DNA of 64,000 bases from Actinomadura viridilutea (GCA_003001795.1 PVNI01000007.1:186001-250000); one strand, 5' to 3'. Counted from the stretch's first letter, positions 27,852 to 37,838 are shown. The notes: generated by a model not told the origin, from the letters alone. Numbers and translations are program-made.

Positions 27852-28694
27852 TCAGCCGGTCTCGCGGCGCCGCAGGTAGCGTTCGAATTCGCGGGCGATG
27901 GCGTCGCCGCTGGCCTCGGGCAGCTCCAGGGCGTCCTTCTGCTCCTCGAGGGAGCGGACGTACTCGGCGACCTCCGAGTCCTCCTCGGCCAGCTCGTTGA
28001 CGCCGTTCTCCCAGGCCCGCGCCTCCTCGGGCAGCTCGCCCAACGGGACGGTGACGTCCAGCACGTCCTCGACGCGGCGCAGCAGGGCGAGGGTGGCCTT
28101 GGGGGACGGCGGCGAGGCGACGTAGTGCGGCACCGCCGCCCACAGCGACACCGTCTTCAGATCGGCCTTGGCGCACGCGTCCTGCAGCACGCCGAGGATG
28201 CCGGTCGGACCCTCGTACCGGGCCGGCTCCACGTGCAGGGTGGTCACCAGGCCCGCCTCGGACGCGGCGCCGGTGACCGGCACCGGCCGGGTGTGCGGGG
28301 CGTCGGCCAGCAGCGCGCCGAGCAGCACGACGCTCTTGACCTCCAGCTCCAGCATCAGCCCGACCAGCTCGCGGCAGAACGAACGCCACCGCATGTTGGG
28401 CTCGATGCCGTGCACCAGGATCACGTCGCGCCCGGAGGGCAGGCGCGCCCAGGAGACCCGGGTGGTGGGCCAGGTGATCCCGCGGCTCTCCCCGTCCACC
28501 ATCTCGATGAGGGGGCGGGTGACCTGGAAGTCGTAGTAGTCCTCCGGGTCCAGCTCGGCGATCGGCACGGCGTCCCAGATCGACTCCAGGTGGCCGATGA
28601 CGCCGCTCGCCGCCTCGCCGGCGTCGTTCCACCCCTCAAAGGCGGCCACGACGACGGGATCGACGAGTTCGGGCACGCTTTCCAGCTCGACCAC
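27852..28694 (-). CDS. PAC2 family protein
   Basis: A 280-residue protein of the PAC2 (proteasome assembly chaperone 2-like) family: VVAAFEGWNDAGEAASG at the N-terminus, DYYDFQVTRP, MRWRSFCRELVGL and SLWAAVPHYVA. Bacterial PAC2 proteins are common in actinobacteria; a role in assembling the 20S proteasome is suggested by family name only. GTG 28694 has an excellent GGAAGGAGG site. Its presence here fits a proteasome-bearing genome. Confidence 0.88.
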   Translation of the reverse strand: MVELESVPELVDPVVVAAFEGWNDAGEAASGVIGHLESIWDAVPIAELDPEDYYDFQVTRPLIEMVDGESRGITWPTTRVSWARLPSGRDVILVHGIEPNMRWRSFCRELVGLMLELEVKSVVLLGALLADAPHTRPVPVTGAASEAGLVTTLHVEPARYEGPTGILGVLQDACAKADLKTVSLWAAVPHYVASPPSPKATLALLRRVEDVLDVTVPLGELPEEARAWENGVNELAEEDSEVAEYVRSLEEQKDALELPEASGDAIAREFERYLRRRETG

Positions 28695-28916
28695 GCGCTG
28701 CCTCCTTCCGACGACAGGTACAGCGTCACCGAGGGGGCCGTGATTCCCGGGGGGCGGACCCGCTCATGATCGGTGCTGTCAGCCTACGTCCTGAGGACGT
28801 TCTTCCCCACCGCCGCCGACCGCGGGTTCGCCCCGGCGCGCACCCGGAACGCGCCCGTCACGTCCGCGTCCGCCCCCCAGTCTGCCCCGCGGGATGGTTC
28901 GCGGTGCCGCGAGGGC

Positions 28917-29378
28917 TCATTTGCCTTTCTCGGTGGTGTGGACGATGAGCACGTCGCAGGGGGAGCGGTGCGACAGGCTGGCCGGGACGGACCCGAGGAT
29001 GCGGCCCGCGAGGCTGTTGAGGCCCCGGTTGCCGACGACGACGAGGTCGACGCGGCGCTCCTTGGCGAGGCGGACCAGCACGTCCACGGCCTCGCCCTCG
29101 ACGGCGACCTGGTCGATGTCGCGGGCGCCCGCGGCCACCGCCCGTTCGCGGGCGGCGCGCAGGGCGTCCTCGGCGGGCGTGGAGCCCTGCACCTTGTAGG
29201 CCAGGTCGCCGAGGCGGTCGGCGGCGCTGAGCCGCTCCCGCTCCGGCATGGGGCTGTAGGCGGTGGCGAGCAGCAGCGTGGCGCCGGTGGCGGCGGCCAG
29301 CTGGGCGGCCCGGTCGACCGCGCGGAAAGACGAGTCGGAGCCGTCGGTGCCGACGAGAACGGTGCGGTATGCGCTCAT
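28917..29378 (-). CDS. Universal stress protein
   Basis: A 153-residue single-domain UspA protein: TVLVGTDGSDSSFRAVDRA at the N-terminus and the ATP-binding G-2x-G-9x-G-S motif in VVGNRGLNSLAGRILGSV. In actinobacteria such proteins respond to hypoxia or stasis. TAAGGAG precedes ATG 29378. It is divergent from metH. Confidence 0.93.
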   Translation of the reverse strand: MSAYRTVLVGTDGSDSSFRAVDRAAQLAAATGATLLLATAYSPMPERERLSAADRLGDLAYKVQGSTPAEDALRAARERAVAAGARDIDQVAVEGEAVDVLVRLAKERRVDLVVVGNRGLNSLAGRILGSVPASLSHRSPCDVLIVHTTEKGK

Positions 29379-29514
29379 GCCGCTCCTTACCGAGGAGTAG
29401 TTCGCCAGTGTGGCACGGTATCGGGCGGACGCCGCACAGTCACCACCCCGTTCGGAGTGGCGCATTCCCCACGGTCCGTGAGGACGACTCCAAAGATCCT
29501 CGAGCGCGCCCCGA

Positions 29515-29520
29515 TAGGCT
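29515..29520 (+). promoter_or_regulatory. -10 box before metH
   Basis: TAGGCT lies eight bases before the ATG and there is no ribosome site, so metH mRNA is predicted to start at or next to the start codon. No cobalamin riboswitch is visible in the 150-base upstream region. Confidence 0.6.
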
Positions 29521-29528
29521 GGGACACC

Positions 29529-32500
29529 ATGAGCACTCCGACACCTCAGTCCCTTCGGCAGGCCCTTAAGCAACGCGTCGTCGTGGCCGACGGGGGCATG
29601 GGGACGATGCTCCAGGAAGCGCGCCCCACGCTGGACGACTTCCAGGGGTACGAGGGCTGCAACGAGATCCTCAACGTCACCCGGCCGGACATCGTCCGCT
29701 CGGTGCACCAGGCGTACTTCGACGCCGGCGTCGACTGCGTGGAGACCAACACGTTCGGCGCCAACCTGGGGAACCTGGGCGAGTACGGGATCGCCGATCG
29801 GATCGGGGAGCTGTCGGAGGCGGGCGCCCGCCTGGCCCGCGAGGTCGCCGACGCGGTGTCCACGCCCGACCGGCCCCGCTGGGTGATCGGGTCGGTCGGC
29901 CCCGGCACCAAGCTGCCCACCCTCGGGCACGTGACCTTCGCCGAACTCCGCGACGCCTACCAGCGCAACGCCGAAGGGCTGCTGGCCGGGGGCGTGCACG
30001 CGATCCTCGTGGAGACCTGCCAGGACCTGCTGCAGGCCAAGGCGGCGATCATCGGCGCCAAGCGGGCCATCGCCGCCGCCGGCGCCGACACCGTGCTGAT
30101 CGCGCAGGTGACGATCGAGCAGAACGGCGCGATGCTGCTCGGCTCGGAGATCGGCGCGGCGCTGACCGCCCTGGAGCCGATGGAGCTGGACCTGATCGGC
30201 CTCAACTGCGCCACCGGCCCGGCCGAGATGAGCGAGCACCTGCGCTACCTGGCCCGGCACGCCCGCATCGGACTGTCGTGCATGCCCAACGCGGGACTGC
30301 CCGAGCTCACCGCCGACGGCGCCCGCTACCCCCTCACCCCCGAGGAGCTGGCCGACGCGCACGACGCCTTCACCCGCGACTTCGGGCTGTCGCTGGTCGG
30401 CGGCTGCTGCGGCACCACCCCCGAGCACCTGCGGAAGGTGGTCGAGCGGGTCCGCGGCCGCGAGGTCGCCCCGCGGCGGCCGCGCCCGGAGGCCGGCGCC
30501 TCGTCGCTGTACCAGCACGTCCCGTTCCGCCAGGACACCGCCTACCTGGCGATCGGGGAGCGCACCAACGCCAACGGCTCCAAGGCGTTCCGCGAGGCCA
30601 TGCTGGAGGGCCGCTGGGACGACTGCGTCAAGATCGCCCGCGACCAGGCCCGCGACGGCGCCCACATGCTCGACCTGTGCGTCGACTACGTCGGACGCGA
30701 CGGCGTCGCCGACATGAAGGAGCTGACCTCCCGGCTCGCCACCGCGTCCACGCTGCCGATCGTGCTGGACTCCACCGAGGTGCCCGTGCTGCAGGCCGGG
30801 CTGGAGATGCTCGGCGGCCGCGCCGTGGTCAACTCCGTCAGCTTCGAGGACGGCGACGGCCCGAACTCCAAGCTGGCCAGGCTCATGCCGATCGTCAAGG
30901 AGCACGGCGCCGCGATCGTCGTGATGTGCATCGACGAGGACGGGCAGGCCCGCACCGCCGAGTGGAAGGTCCGCGTCGCCACCCGCATGATCGAGGAGCT
31001 CACCGGCCGGTGGGGCATGCGGCTCGAGGACATCATCGTCGACTGCCTGACCTTCACCATCGGCACCGGCAGCGAGGAGTCCCGCCGCGACGCGCTGGAG
31101 ACGATCGAGGCGATCCGCGACCTCAAGCGCCGCTACCCGGACGTGCAGACCACCCTCGGCGTGTCGAACGTCTCGTTCGGCCTGAGCCCCGCCGCCCGCG
31201 TCGTGCTGAACTCGGTGTTCCTGTCCGAGTGCGTCGACGCCGGCCTGGACTCGGCGATCGTGCACGCCTCCAAGATCCTGCCGATGTCGCGGATCGACGA
31301 GGAGCAGCGCAAGGTCGCCCTCGACCTGATCTACGACCGCCGCTCGGACGGCTACGACCCGCTGCACCGGTTCATGGAGCTGTTCGAGGGCCTCGACACC
31401 GCCGCGCTGAAGGCCGACCGCGCCGCCGAGCTGGCCGCGCTGCCGCTGTGGGAGCGGCTCAAGCGCCGCATCATCGACGGCGAGCTGGACGGCCTGGACG
31501 CCGACCTGGACGAGGCCCTCGCGCAGCGGCCCGCCCTGGAGATCGTCAACGACGTGCTGCTCGACGGCATGAAGGTCGTCGGCGACCTGTTCGGCTCCGG
31601 CCAGATGCAGCTGCCGTTCGTGCTGCAGTCGGCCGAGGTGATGAAGACCGCGGTCGCCTACCTGGAGCCGCACATGGACAAGGTCGAGGGCGAGGGCTCC
31701 AAGGGCCGCATCGTCCTGGCCACCGTCAAGGGCGACGTGCACGACATCGGCAAGAACCTGGTCGACATCATCCTGTCCAACAACGGCTACGAGGTGATCA
31801 ACCTCGGCATCAAGCAGCCGATCTCGGCGATCGTGGAGGCCGCCCGCAACGAGCGCGCCGACGTGATCGGCATGTCCGGGCTCCTGGTCAAGTCGACCGT
31901 GGTGATGAAGGAGAACCTCGAGGAGCTCAACGCCCGCGGCCTGGCCCACCGGTGGCCGGTGCTGCTCGGCGGCGCCGCGCTCACCCGCGCCTATGTCGAG
32001 CAGGACCTGGCCGAGCTGTTCGACGGCGAGGTCCGCTACGCCCGCGACGCGTTCGAGGGCCTGCGGCTGATGGACGCGTTCATGGCCGTCAAGCGCGGCG
32101 AGGAGGGCGCCCAGCTGCCGCCGCTGCGCGAGCGCAGGGTCCGCAGGGGCGCCACGCTGAAGGTCACCGAACCCGAGGACCTGCCCGCCCGGTCGGACGT
32201 GGCGGTCGACAACAAGATCCCCGAGCCGCCGTTCTGGGGCGACCGCGTCGTCAAGGGCATCCCCCTGGCCGACTACGCCGCGTTCCTCGACGAGCGCGCC
32301 ACCTTCATGGGCCAGTGGGGCCTCAAGCCCGCCCGCGGCGGCGACGGCCCGACCTACGAGGAGCTGGTGGAGACCGAGGGGCGGCCGCGGCTGCGCATGT
32401 GGCTGGACCGCATCCAGACCGAGGGCCTGATCGAGGCCGCCGTCGTCTACGGCTACTTCCCGGCCGTGTCCGAGGGCGACGACCTGGTCGTCCTGAACGA

Positions 32501-33008
32501 GGACGGCTCCGAGCGGGAGCGGTTCACCTTCCCGCGCCAGCGCCGCGACCGGCACCTGTGCCTGGCCGACTACTTCCGCCCCCGCGAGTCCGGCGAGACC
32601 GACGTGGCCGCGTTCCAGCTCGTCACCGTCGGATCGAAGATCAGCCAGGCCACCGCGGAGCTGTTCGCCAAGAACTCCTACCGCGAGTACCTGGAGCTGC
32701 ACGGACTGTCGGTCCAGCTGACCGAGGCGCTGGCCGAGTACTGGCACGCCCGCGTCCGCGCGGAGATCGGGTTCGGCGGCGAGGACCCCGACGACCTGGA
32801 CGGCATCCTCAAGGTCGGCTACCGCGGCGCCCGCTACTCCTTCGGCTACCCGGCCTGCCCCGACCTGGAGGACCGCGCCAAGGTGGTGCGACTGCTGCGG
32901 CCCGAACGCATCGGCGTCACCCTGTCGGAGGAGTTCCAGCTGGTGCCCGAGCAGGCCACCGACGCCCTGGTCGTCCACCACCCGGAGGCCAAGTACTTCA
33001 ACACCTGA
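29529..33008 (+). CDS. metH: Cobalamin-dependent methionine synthase
   Basis: A 1159-residue four-module enzyme. Residues about 1-310 form the homocysteine domain (VVADGGMGTMLQ, zinc ligands in LNCATG and GGCCGTTPEH). Residues about 330-600 form the methyl-THF pterin domain (AIGERTNANGSKAFREAM). The cobalamin domain has the cap LFGSGQMQLPFVLQSAEVMK and the B12-ligand motif GDVHDIGKN. The C-terminal activation domain (PEPPFWGDRVVKGI, GYPACPDLEDRAK) binds SAM. It transfers methyl from methyl-THF through B12 to homocysteine. The length is slightly short of the 1200-residue E. coli enzyme but all modules are present. Confidence 0.97.
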   Translation: MSTPTPQSLRQALKQRVVVADGGMGTMLQEARPTLDDFQGYEGCNEILNVTRPDIVRSVHQAYFDAGVDCVETNTFGANLGNLGEYGIADRIGELSEAGARLAREVADAVSTPDRPRWVIGSVGPGTKLPTLGHVTFAELRDAYQRNAEGLLAGGVHAILVETCQDLLQAKAAIIGAKRAIAAAGADTVLIAQVTIEQNGAMLLGSEIGAALTALEPMELDLIGLNCATGPAEMSEHLRYLARHARIGLSCMPNAGLPELTADGARYPLTPEELADAHDAFTRDFGLSLVGGCCGTTPEHLRKVVERVRGREVAPRRPRPEAGASSLYQHVPFRQDTAYLAIGERTNANGSKAFREAMLEGRWDDCVKIARDQARDGAHMLDLCVDYVGRDGVADMKELTSRLATASTLPIVLDSTEVPVLQAGLEMLGGRAVVNSVSFEDGDGPNSKLARLMPIVKEHGAAIVVMCIDEDGQARTAEWKVRVATRMIEELTGRWGMRLEDIIVDCLTFTIGTGSEESRRDALETIEAIRDLKRRYPDVQTTLGVSNVSFGLSPAARVVLNSVFLSECVDAGLDSAIVHASKILPMSRIDEEQRKVALDLIYDRRSDGYDPLHRFMELFEGLDTAALKADRAAELAALPLWERLKRRIIDGELDGLDADLDEALAQRPALEIVNDVLLDGMKVVGDLFGSGQMQLPFVLQSAEVMKTAVAYLEPHMDKVEGEGSKGRIVLATVKGDVHDIGKNLVDIILSNNGYEVINLGIKQPISAIVEAARNERADVIGMSGLLVKSTVVMKENLEELNARGLAHRWPVLLGGAALTRAYVEQDLAELFDGEVRYARDAFEGLRLMDAFMAVKRGEEGAQLPPLRERRVRRGATLKVTEPEDLPARSDVAVDNKIPEPPFWGDRVVKGIPLADYAAFLDERATFMGQWGLKPARGGDGPTYEELVETEGRPRLRMWLDRIQTEGLIEAAVVYGYFPAVSEGDDLVVLNEDGSERERFTFPRQRRDRHLCLADYFRPRESGETDVAAFQLVTVGSKISQATAELFAKNSYREYLELHGLSVQLTEALAEYWHARVRAEIGFGGEDPDDLDGILKVGYRGARYSFGYPACPDLEDRAKVVRLLRPERIGVTLSEEFQLVPEQATDALVVHHPEAKYFNT

Positions 33009-33093
33009 CCCGCCGGCGCCCGACCCGCGCCCTGCGATCTCGGCGACCCCCGCGGCCGCGTCGCCGCGCTGATCGCGTACCGTCCCTGGGGGA

Positions 33094-33783
33094 ATGGAGC
33101 ACGACGACGAGATGAGGGGGCGCGTGGACACCGGCGATCGGCTGCGGGCCGTGCTGTTCGACATGGACGGGCTGCTGATCGACTCCGAGCGGCTGTGGCT
33201 CGAGGTCGAGGAGGAGGTCGTCACCTGGCTGGGCGGCACGTGGGGCCCCGAGCACCAGCAGCGGCTGCTCGGCGGCTCGTTGGACAAGGCCGTGCGGTAC
33301 ATGCTGGACCTGACCGGCGCGGACGTGCCGCCCGCCGAGGTGCGGCGGCGGATGCTGGAGGGCATGGCCGAGCGGCTGGACGCCTGCGTCCCGCTGATGC
33401 CGGGCGCCAAGGAGCTGCTGGCCGAGCTCCGCGACGCCGGGGTGCCGGCGGCGCTGGTGTCCTCCAGCCACCGGCGGCTGATCGAGCCGGTGCTGGACGC
33501 GGTCGGCCGCGAGCACTTCGCGGTGACGGTCGCCGGCGACGAGGTGACGCGCACCAAGCCCGACCCGGAGCCGTACCTGACCGCCGCGGCCCGGCTGGGC
33601 GCCGAGCCGCGCCGCTGCGTGGTGCTGGAGGACTCGCCCAGCGGGCTGGCCGCCGCCGAGGCCGCGGGCTGCGTGACGGTCGCGGTGCCCAGCCTGGTGC
33701 CGGTGCCGCCCGCCCCGGGCCGGACCGTCGTGTCGTCCCTGCGCGAGCTCGACCTGTCGCGCCTGGCGGCCCTGGTCGCCTGA
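33094..33783 (+). CDS. HAD-superfamily phosphatase (beta-PGM-like)
   Basis: A 229-residue HAD hydrolase. Motif I is LFDMDGLLIDSE, motif II VSSSHRR, motif III the Lys in RTKPDPEPYL, and motif IV VLEDSPSGLAAAEAAG. The helical cap and motifs match the beta-phosphoglucomutase/phosphatase group; the substrate is unknown. ATG 33094 is close after GGGGGA; ATG 33112 and GTG 33124 (after GAGGGGG) are alternatives that leave the fold intact. It follows metH by 85 bases and may have its own promoter. Confidence 0.88.
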   Translation: MEHDDEMRGRVDTGDRLRAVLFDMDGLLIDSERLWLEVEEEVVTWLGGTWGPEHQQRLLGGSLDKAVRYMLDLTGADVPPAEVRRRMLEGMAERLDACVPLMPGAKELLAELRDAGVPAALVSSSHRRLIEPVLDAVGREHFAVTVAGDEVTRTKPDPEPYLTAAARLGAEPRRCVVLEDSPSGLAAAEAAGCVTVAVPSLVPVPPAPGRTVVSSLRELDLSRLAALVA

Positions 33784-33788
33784 CAGCG

Positions 33789-33851
33789 GTCCCCGGAACG
33801 CGCCCAACGGTCGGCTGCCGCCCGTCGCGCACCGACCGGTGCCCCGGGGAC
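33789..33851. terminator. Long composite hairpin after the HAD gene
   Basis: Outer arms GTCCCCGG/CCGGGGAC and inner arms CGGTCGG/CCGACCG form one 63-base structure beginning just six bases after the HAD stop. A second structured segment, ACGCCGGG (33896-33903) with CCCGGCGT (33956-33963), follows before the next gene. Confidence 0.5.
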
Positions 33852-34006
33852 GGGAGACGTCGCGACGGTCCCGCTCGTTGCCTAAGAAGGGCCTCACGCC
33901 GGGGGAGGAGCCGCCGGGGAGCGACAACCCTCCGCGGGGAGGAGCGACGGCCCCTCCCGGCGTGTGACGATGGGAGTGCACGGCAGCAGGCGCAGAGGGG
34001 GCCGGC

Positions 34007-34438
34007 ATGAGCGACACCGTCATCAACGCGATCAGCCTGGGCGTCACCGCGCTCGGACTGATGATCAGCTGGGGGCTCTACCGCCGCCGCGGGGCCGCCT
34101 CGGGGCTGCGCGGGGCGGCCTGGTCGCTGGTTCCGCTGGCGGCCGCCATGACCGGCGTGACCGGCTTCATCGCCGACCTGGCGTTCAGCCCCGCCAAGTG
34201 GGCGGGCGTGGCCGTGGCCGGACTGGCCGCGCTGCTGTACCTGACCTCCGGGGTGATGCTGAGCCGGCGGGGCGGCGCGGCCGGACGGGCCGCGGGCCGG
34301 GGCCGGGCCGCGGCCGGGAAGGCGGCCGCGGAGGCGGGCAAGACGCCGCGCGCGGCCGTGGAGAAGCCGCGGCCGTCCGGGACGGACCCCGACATGGCCG
34401 AGATCGAGGAGATCCTGCGCAACCGCGGCATCACGTGA
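34007..34438 (+). CDS. Small actinobacterial membrane protein of unknown function
   Basis: A 143-residue protein with three membrane helices: VINAISLGVTALGLMISWG, WSLVPLAAAMTGVTGFI and AGVAVAGLAALLYLTSGVML. It carries the conserved RRRGAASGLRGAAWSLVPLA motif and a Lys/Arg/Ala-rich cytoplasmic tail ending EIEEILRNRGIT. Homologues are often mislabelled cellulose synthase; no glycosyltransferase residues are present. The function is unknown. It stands alone between structured intergenic segments. Confidence 0.72.
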   Translation: MSDTVINAISLGVTALGLMISWGLYRRRGAASGLRGAAWSLVPLAAAMTGVTGFIADLAFSPAKWAGVAVAGLAALLYLTSGVMLSRRGGAAGRAAGRGRAAAGKAAAEAGKTPRAAVEKPRPSGTDPDMAEIEEILRNRGIT

Positions 34439-35013
34439 CCGCCGCGTCTCCGGGGCGCGGAACCGGGCGCACGCGGCGTCCACGGACCGCCGCGCCGCGT
34501 GCTCAGGTGCGACGCCGCGCCGTGATGGGCACGGCGCCGGAGCGGACGCCGCGTGGCGCGGCCGTGAGGGGCACGTGACCGCGGCGGCGGGCCGCGGCGG
34601 CGGACGACGGCCGGGCCGGCCGTCCCGGCCGTTCACCGCGGCTCCTCGGCGGCGCGCGGGCGCCCCGCACCGTCCGCCGCGCCGCTGACCTGCGCCGGAT
34701 CGGTATCGAATCGGCTTCGGATCGATAAAACTTACGGGGGGTCAGGCCCGGCGCAGTGCCCGGCGTCCATCCGCGTGCGTACCATCTGGGCGGTTTGTCG
34801 CTTCAAAACCGCGGATCGCATGTGCCCTAGATGACGACGAGATCACAAGTCAGAAACGGGTACTGGCAGACGCGGGTTCGCCGATGGACAGTCGTGGCCG
34901 AAGGACTAGTTTTCCCTCAGCAAACACGGCGTAACGGGCATGCGGGGCGGAGATCCCGCGATCGCGGCGCGTGCGCCGACGGCGACGTGGCCGAACGGTA
35001 GGAGGTACGCAGC
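34439..35013 (+). other. 575-bp upstream region of the oligopeptide transporter operon
   Basis: No gene is supported. The first 230 bases are GC-rich filler. From about 34700 the sequence is unusually AT-rich (GGATCGATAAAACTTACGG). A possible -10 (TACCAT, near 34780) would give a leader of about 225 nt before the GTG. The leader contains a 7-bp hairpin GCGGTTT/AAACCGC (34790-34812) and ends in AGGAGG. Such a long leader is unusual here, where many genes are leaderless. Confidence 0.5.
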
Positions 35014-36009
35014 GTGACCGCACCGATCGAGGTGTCCGGGTCGGAGACCGCCCAGCCGGACGCCGTCCTCGAGGGGGTCGGGCGCAAGGCCATCCAGGGC
35101 CGCTCGCTCGGGCAGATCGCCTGGCTGCGGCTGCGGCGCGACAAGGTCGCCATGACCGGCGGTGTGGTGATCATCCTGCTGGTGCTGGTCGCGATCTTCG
35201 CGCCGGTGCTGGTCAAGCTGTTCGGACACCCGCCCAACGAGTACCACCAGGACCTCATCGACCCGACGCTGGGCGCGCCGATGAAGCCGCTCGGCGGAAT
35301 GAGCGGCGACTTCCTGCTCGGCCTCGAGCCCACCACCGGCCGCGACCTGTTCAGCCGCATCATCTACGGCTCGCGCGTGTCGCTGCTGGTGGGCTTCCTG
35401 GCCACCCTGGTGGCCGCCTTCATCGGCACCACCCTCGGCGTGATCGCCGGCTACTTCGGCGGCTGGATCGACACGCTGATCGCGCGGGTCATGGACATCT
35501 TCCTGGCCTTCCCGCTGCTGCTGTTCGCCATCGCCATCGTCGGCGTCCTGCCCGACTCGATGCTGGGTCTCAGCGGCAACGGCCTGCGCATCGCCATGCT
35601 GGTGGTCATCATCGGCTTCTTCAGCTGGCCCTACATCGGCCGGATCGTGCGCGGCCAGACGCTGTCGCTGCGCGAACGCGAGTTCGTGGACGCCGCGCGC
35701 GCGATGGGGGCCCGCGCCCCCTACATCATCGTCCGAGAGATCCTGCCGAACCTGGTCGCGCCGATCCTGGTGTACGCCACCCTGATGATCCCCACGAACA
35801 TCCTGTTCGAGGCGGGGTTGTCGTTCCTGGGCGTGGGCATCCGGCCGCCGACCCCCTCGTGGGGAGACATGCTGTCCAGCGCGGTCAAGACCTACCAGAT
35901 CGCGCCCCACTACGTGGTCATCCCCGGTATCGCGATCTTCGTCACCGTCATGGCCTTCAACGTGTTCGGTGACGGACTGCGCGACGCACTGGACCCCCGG
36001 ACCCGCTGA
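35014..36009 (+). CDS. oppC: Oligopeptide ABC transporter permease (OppC/DppC type)
   Basis: A 331-residue permease with an N-terminal cytoplasmic segment, a first TM (GGVVIILLVLVAIFAPVLVK) and the conserved TGRDLFSRIIYGSRVSLLVGF block. The EAA coupling loop reads EREFVDAARAMGARAPYIIV, and the end is typical of OppC (GDGLRDALDPRTR). GTG 35014 follows AGGAGG. It is the first gene of a five-gene operon and, unusually, precedes the binding protein. Confidence 0.92.
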   Translation: MTAPIEVSGSETAQPDAVLEGVGRKAIQGRSLGQIAWLRLRRDKVAMTGGVVIILLVLVAIFAPVLVKLFGHPPNEYHQDLIDPTLGAPMKPLGGMSGDFLLGLEPTTGRDLFSRIIYGSRVSLLVGFLATLVAAFIGTTLGVIAGYFGGWIDTLIARVMDIFLAFPLLLFAIAIVGVLPDSMLGLSGNGLRIAMLVVIIGFFSWPYIGRIVRGQTLSLREREFVDAARAMGARAPYIIVREILPNLVAPILVYATLMIPTNILFEAGLSFLGVGIRPPTPSWGDMLSSAVKTYQIAPHYVVIPGIAIFVTVMAFNVFGDGLRDALDPRTR

Positions 36010-36047
36010 CCCCCGCGGGGACGACCGTCATAGTTGAAAGGGAGCTC

Positions 36048-37796
36048 ATGAGAAGGCCCAAGGTCCTTGCGGCCGCGGCCGCCGGCACGCTGGCGCTCAG
36101 CCTGCTGTCGGCGTGCGGCGGCGGCGACGACGATGGCGAAGGCACCAGCACCAAGGTCAGCAACGACGCCATCGGAAAGATCCACAACCCGTCCGACCGG
36201 CGGGGCGGCACGCTGAAGATGGCGACCAGCTCCGACATCGACTCCATCGACCCCGGCGACATGTACTACGCCTGGGCGAACAACTTCGCCCGGCTGTACT
36301 CGCGCATGCTGCTGACCTACCCGGCCAAGCCGGGCGCCGAGGGCTGGAAGCCGGTGCCGGACCTGGCCGAGAGCCTCGGTCAGCCCAGCGACGACAACAA
36401 GACCTGGACCTACAAGCTGAAGAAGGGTCTGAAGTACGAGGACGGCCGGGAGATCACGGCCAAGGACATCAAGTACGCCGTGGCCCGCACGTTCGACCGC
36501 GGCGTGCTGCGCAACGGTCCGAGCTACTTCTCCCAGCTGCTGGACGCCGACGGCTACAAGGGTCCCTACAAGGACAAGAACCTCGACCACTTCAAGGGCG
36601 TCACCACCCCCGACGACTACACGGTGGTCTTCCACCTGAAGGAGCCGTTCGCCGAGTTCAACGAGCTGGTCACCTTCAGCGGGCAGACCGCGCCGGTGCC
36701 GCAGGACAAGGACAAGGGCGAGCGGTACGGCCTGCACCCGGTGTCGTCCGGCCCCTACAAGTGGGAGAAGGACTACCAGCCCGGCAAGGGCGGCGTGCTG
36801 GTCCGCAACGACCAGTGGGACCAGTCCACCGACCCCAACCGCAAGCAGCTGCCGGACCGCATCGAGCTGATCGCCGGCATGAACGCCGACGAGCTGGACA
36901 ACCAGCTGCTGTCCGGGCAGATCCACGTGGACCTGCCGGGCACCGGCGTGCAGGACAACGCCCGCAAGGCGATCCTCACCGACCCCGAGAAGCGCAAGAA
37001 CGCCGACAACCCGCCCGGCGGCTTCAGCTGGTACAACCCGATCAACACCAAGCTGATCCCGCTGGAGTGCCGCAAGGCGATGGTGTGGGCGGCCAACCGC
37101 GACGCGATGTGGCGCGCCTACGGCGGTGACGTCGGCGGCGAGCTGTCCACCTCGATCATGCCGCCGAGCGTCGAGGGCCGCCAGAAGGGCGTCGACCACT
37201 ACACCAAGGCCGAGAAGGGCTACACCGGCAACGTCGAGGAGGCCAAGAAGGCGCTGCAGGCCTGCGGCAAGCCGAACGGCTTCGAGACCAAGATGGTCTA
37301 CCGCAGCGACCGGCCGAAGGAGAAGGCGGTCGCCGAGGCGCTGCAGCAGTCCCTCGGCCGCGTCGGCATCAAGCTGACCCTGCAGGGCTACCCGGCCAGC
37401 ACCTACACCAACGACCAGTTCGGCTCGCCGTCCTTCGTGGAGAAGAACGGCATCGGCCTCGGCACCTACGGCTGGCACGCCGACTGGCCGACCGGCTACG
37501 GCTACCTGCAGGCGATCACCGACAAGGACGCGATCGTCGAGTCCGGCAACGCCAACCCGGGTCTGTTCGACAACGCCGAGGTCAACAAGATCTGGGACGA
37601 GGTCGTGAAGATCAACGACCCGAACAAGCGCAACGAGTTGTACAACAAGGTGGACGACATCTACCGCAGGGAGGCCGCGGTCATCCCGAACGTGTACGCC
37701 AAGTCCCTGCTGTACCGCCCGCCGACACTGACCAACGTGTTCTTCCACGAGGGCTACGGCATGTACAACTACTCGACGCTCGGCCTGAGCGGCTGA
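36048..37796 (+). CDS. oppA: Peptide-binding lipoprotein of the ABC transporter
   Basis: A 582-residue family-5 extracellular solute-binding protein. The signal peptide ends in the lipobox LLSAC with Cys23, followed by a Gly/Asp linker, so it is anchored to the outer face of the membrane. RRGGTLKMATSSDIDSIDPG and DGREITAKDIKYAVARTFD are family hallmarks. It captures oligopeptides or similar solutes. GAAAGGGAG precedes ATG 36048. A 15-bp perfect hairpin follows the gene. Confidence 0.94.
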   Translation: MRRPKVLAAAAAGTLALSLLSACGGGDDDGEGTSTKVSNDAIGKIHNPSDRRGGTLKMATSSDIDSIDPGDMYYAWANNFARLYSRMLLTYPAKPGAEGWKPVPDLAESLGQPSDDNKTWTYKLKKGLKYEDGREITAKDIKYAVARTFDRGVLRNGPSYFSQLLDADGYKGPYKDKNLDHFKGVTTPDDYTVVFHLKEPFAEFNELVTFSGQTAPVPQDKDKGERYGLHPVSSGPYKWEKDYQPGKGGVLVRNDQWDQSTDPNRKQLPDRIELIAGMNADELDNQLLSGQIHVDLPGTGVQDNARKAILTDPEKRKNADNPPGGFSWYNPINTKLIPLECRKAMVWAANRDAMWRAYGGDVGGELSTSIMPPSVEGRQKGVDHYTKAEKGYTGNVEEAKKALQACGKPNGFETKMVYRSDRPKEKAVAEALQQSLGRVGIKLTLQGYPASTYTNDQFGSPSFVEKNGIGLGTYGWHADWPTGYGYLQAITDKDAIVESGNANPGLFDNAEVNKIWDEVVKINDPNKRNELYNKVDDIYRREAAVIPNVYAKSLLYRPPTLTNVFFHEGYGMYNYSTLGLSG

Positions 37797-37838
37797 GGGC
37801 CCGACACCACTCGCTGAACGAAAGCAGGTGAAGGCGCC

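Noticed and set aside
29380..29528. Possible cobalamin riboswitch before metH
   Set aside because: GCCAGTGTGGC looked suggestive, but no B12 box or conserved core is present and the -10 box lies only eight bases before the start.
28917..33557. Very long open frame antisense to metH
   Set aside because: High GC removes stop codons from other frames. The frame is Val/Gly/His-rich without domains, while metH on the + strand carries every catalytic motif. Only its last 153 residues, the universal stress protein, are real.
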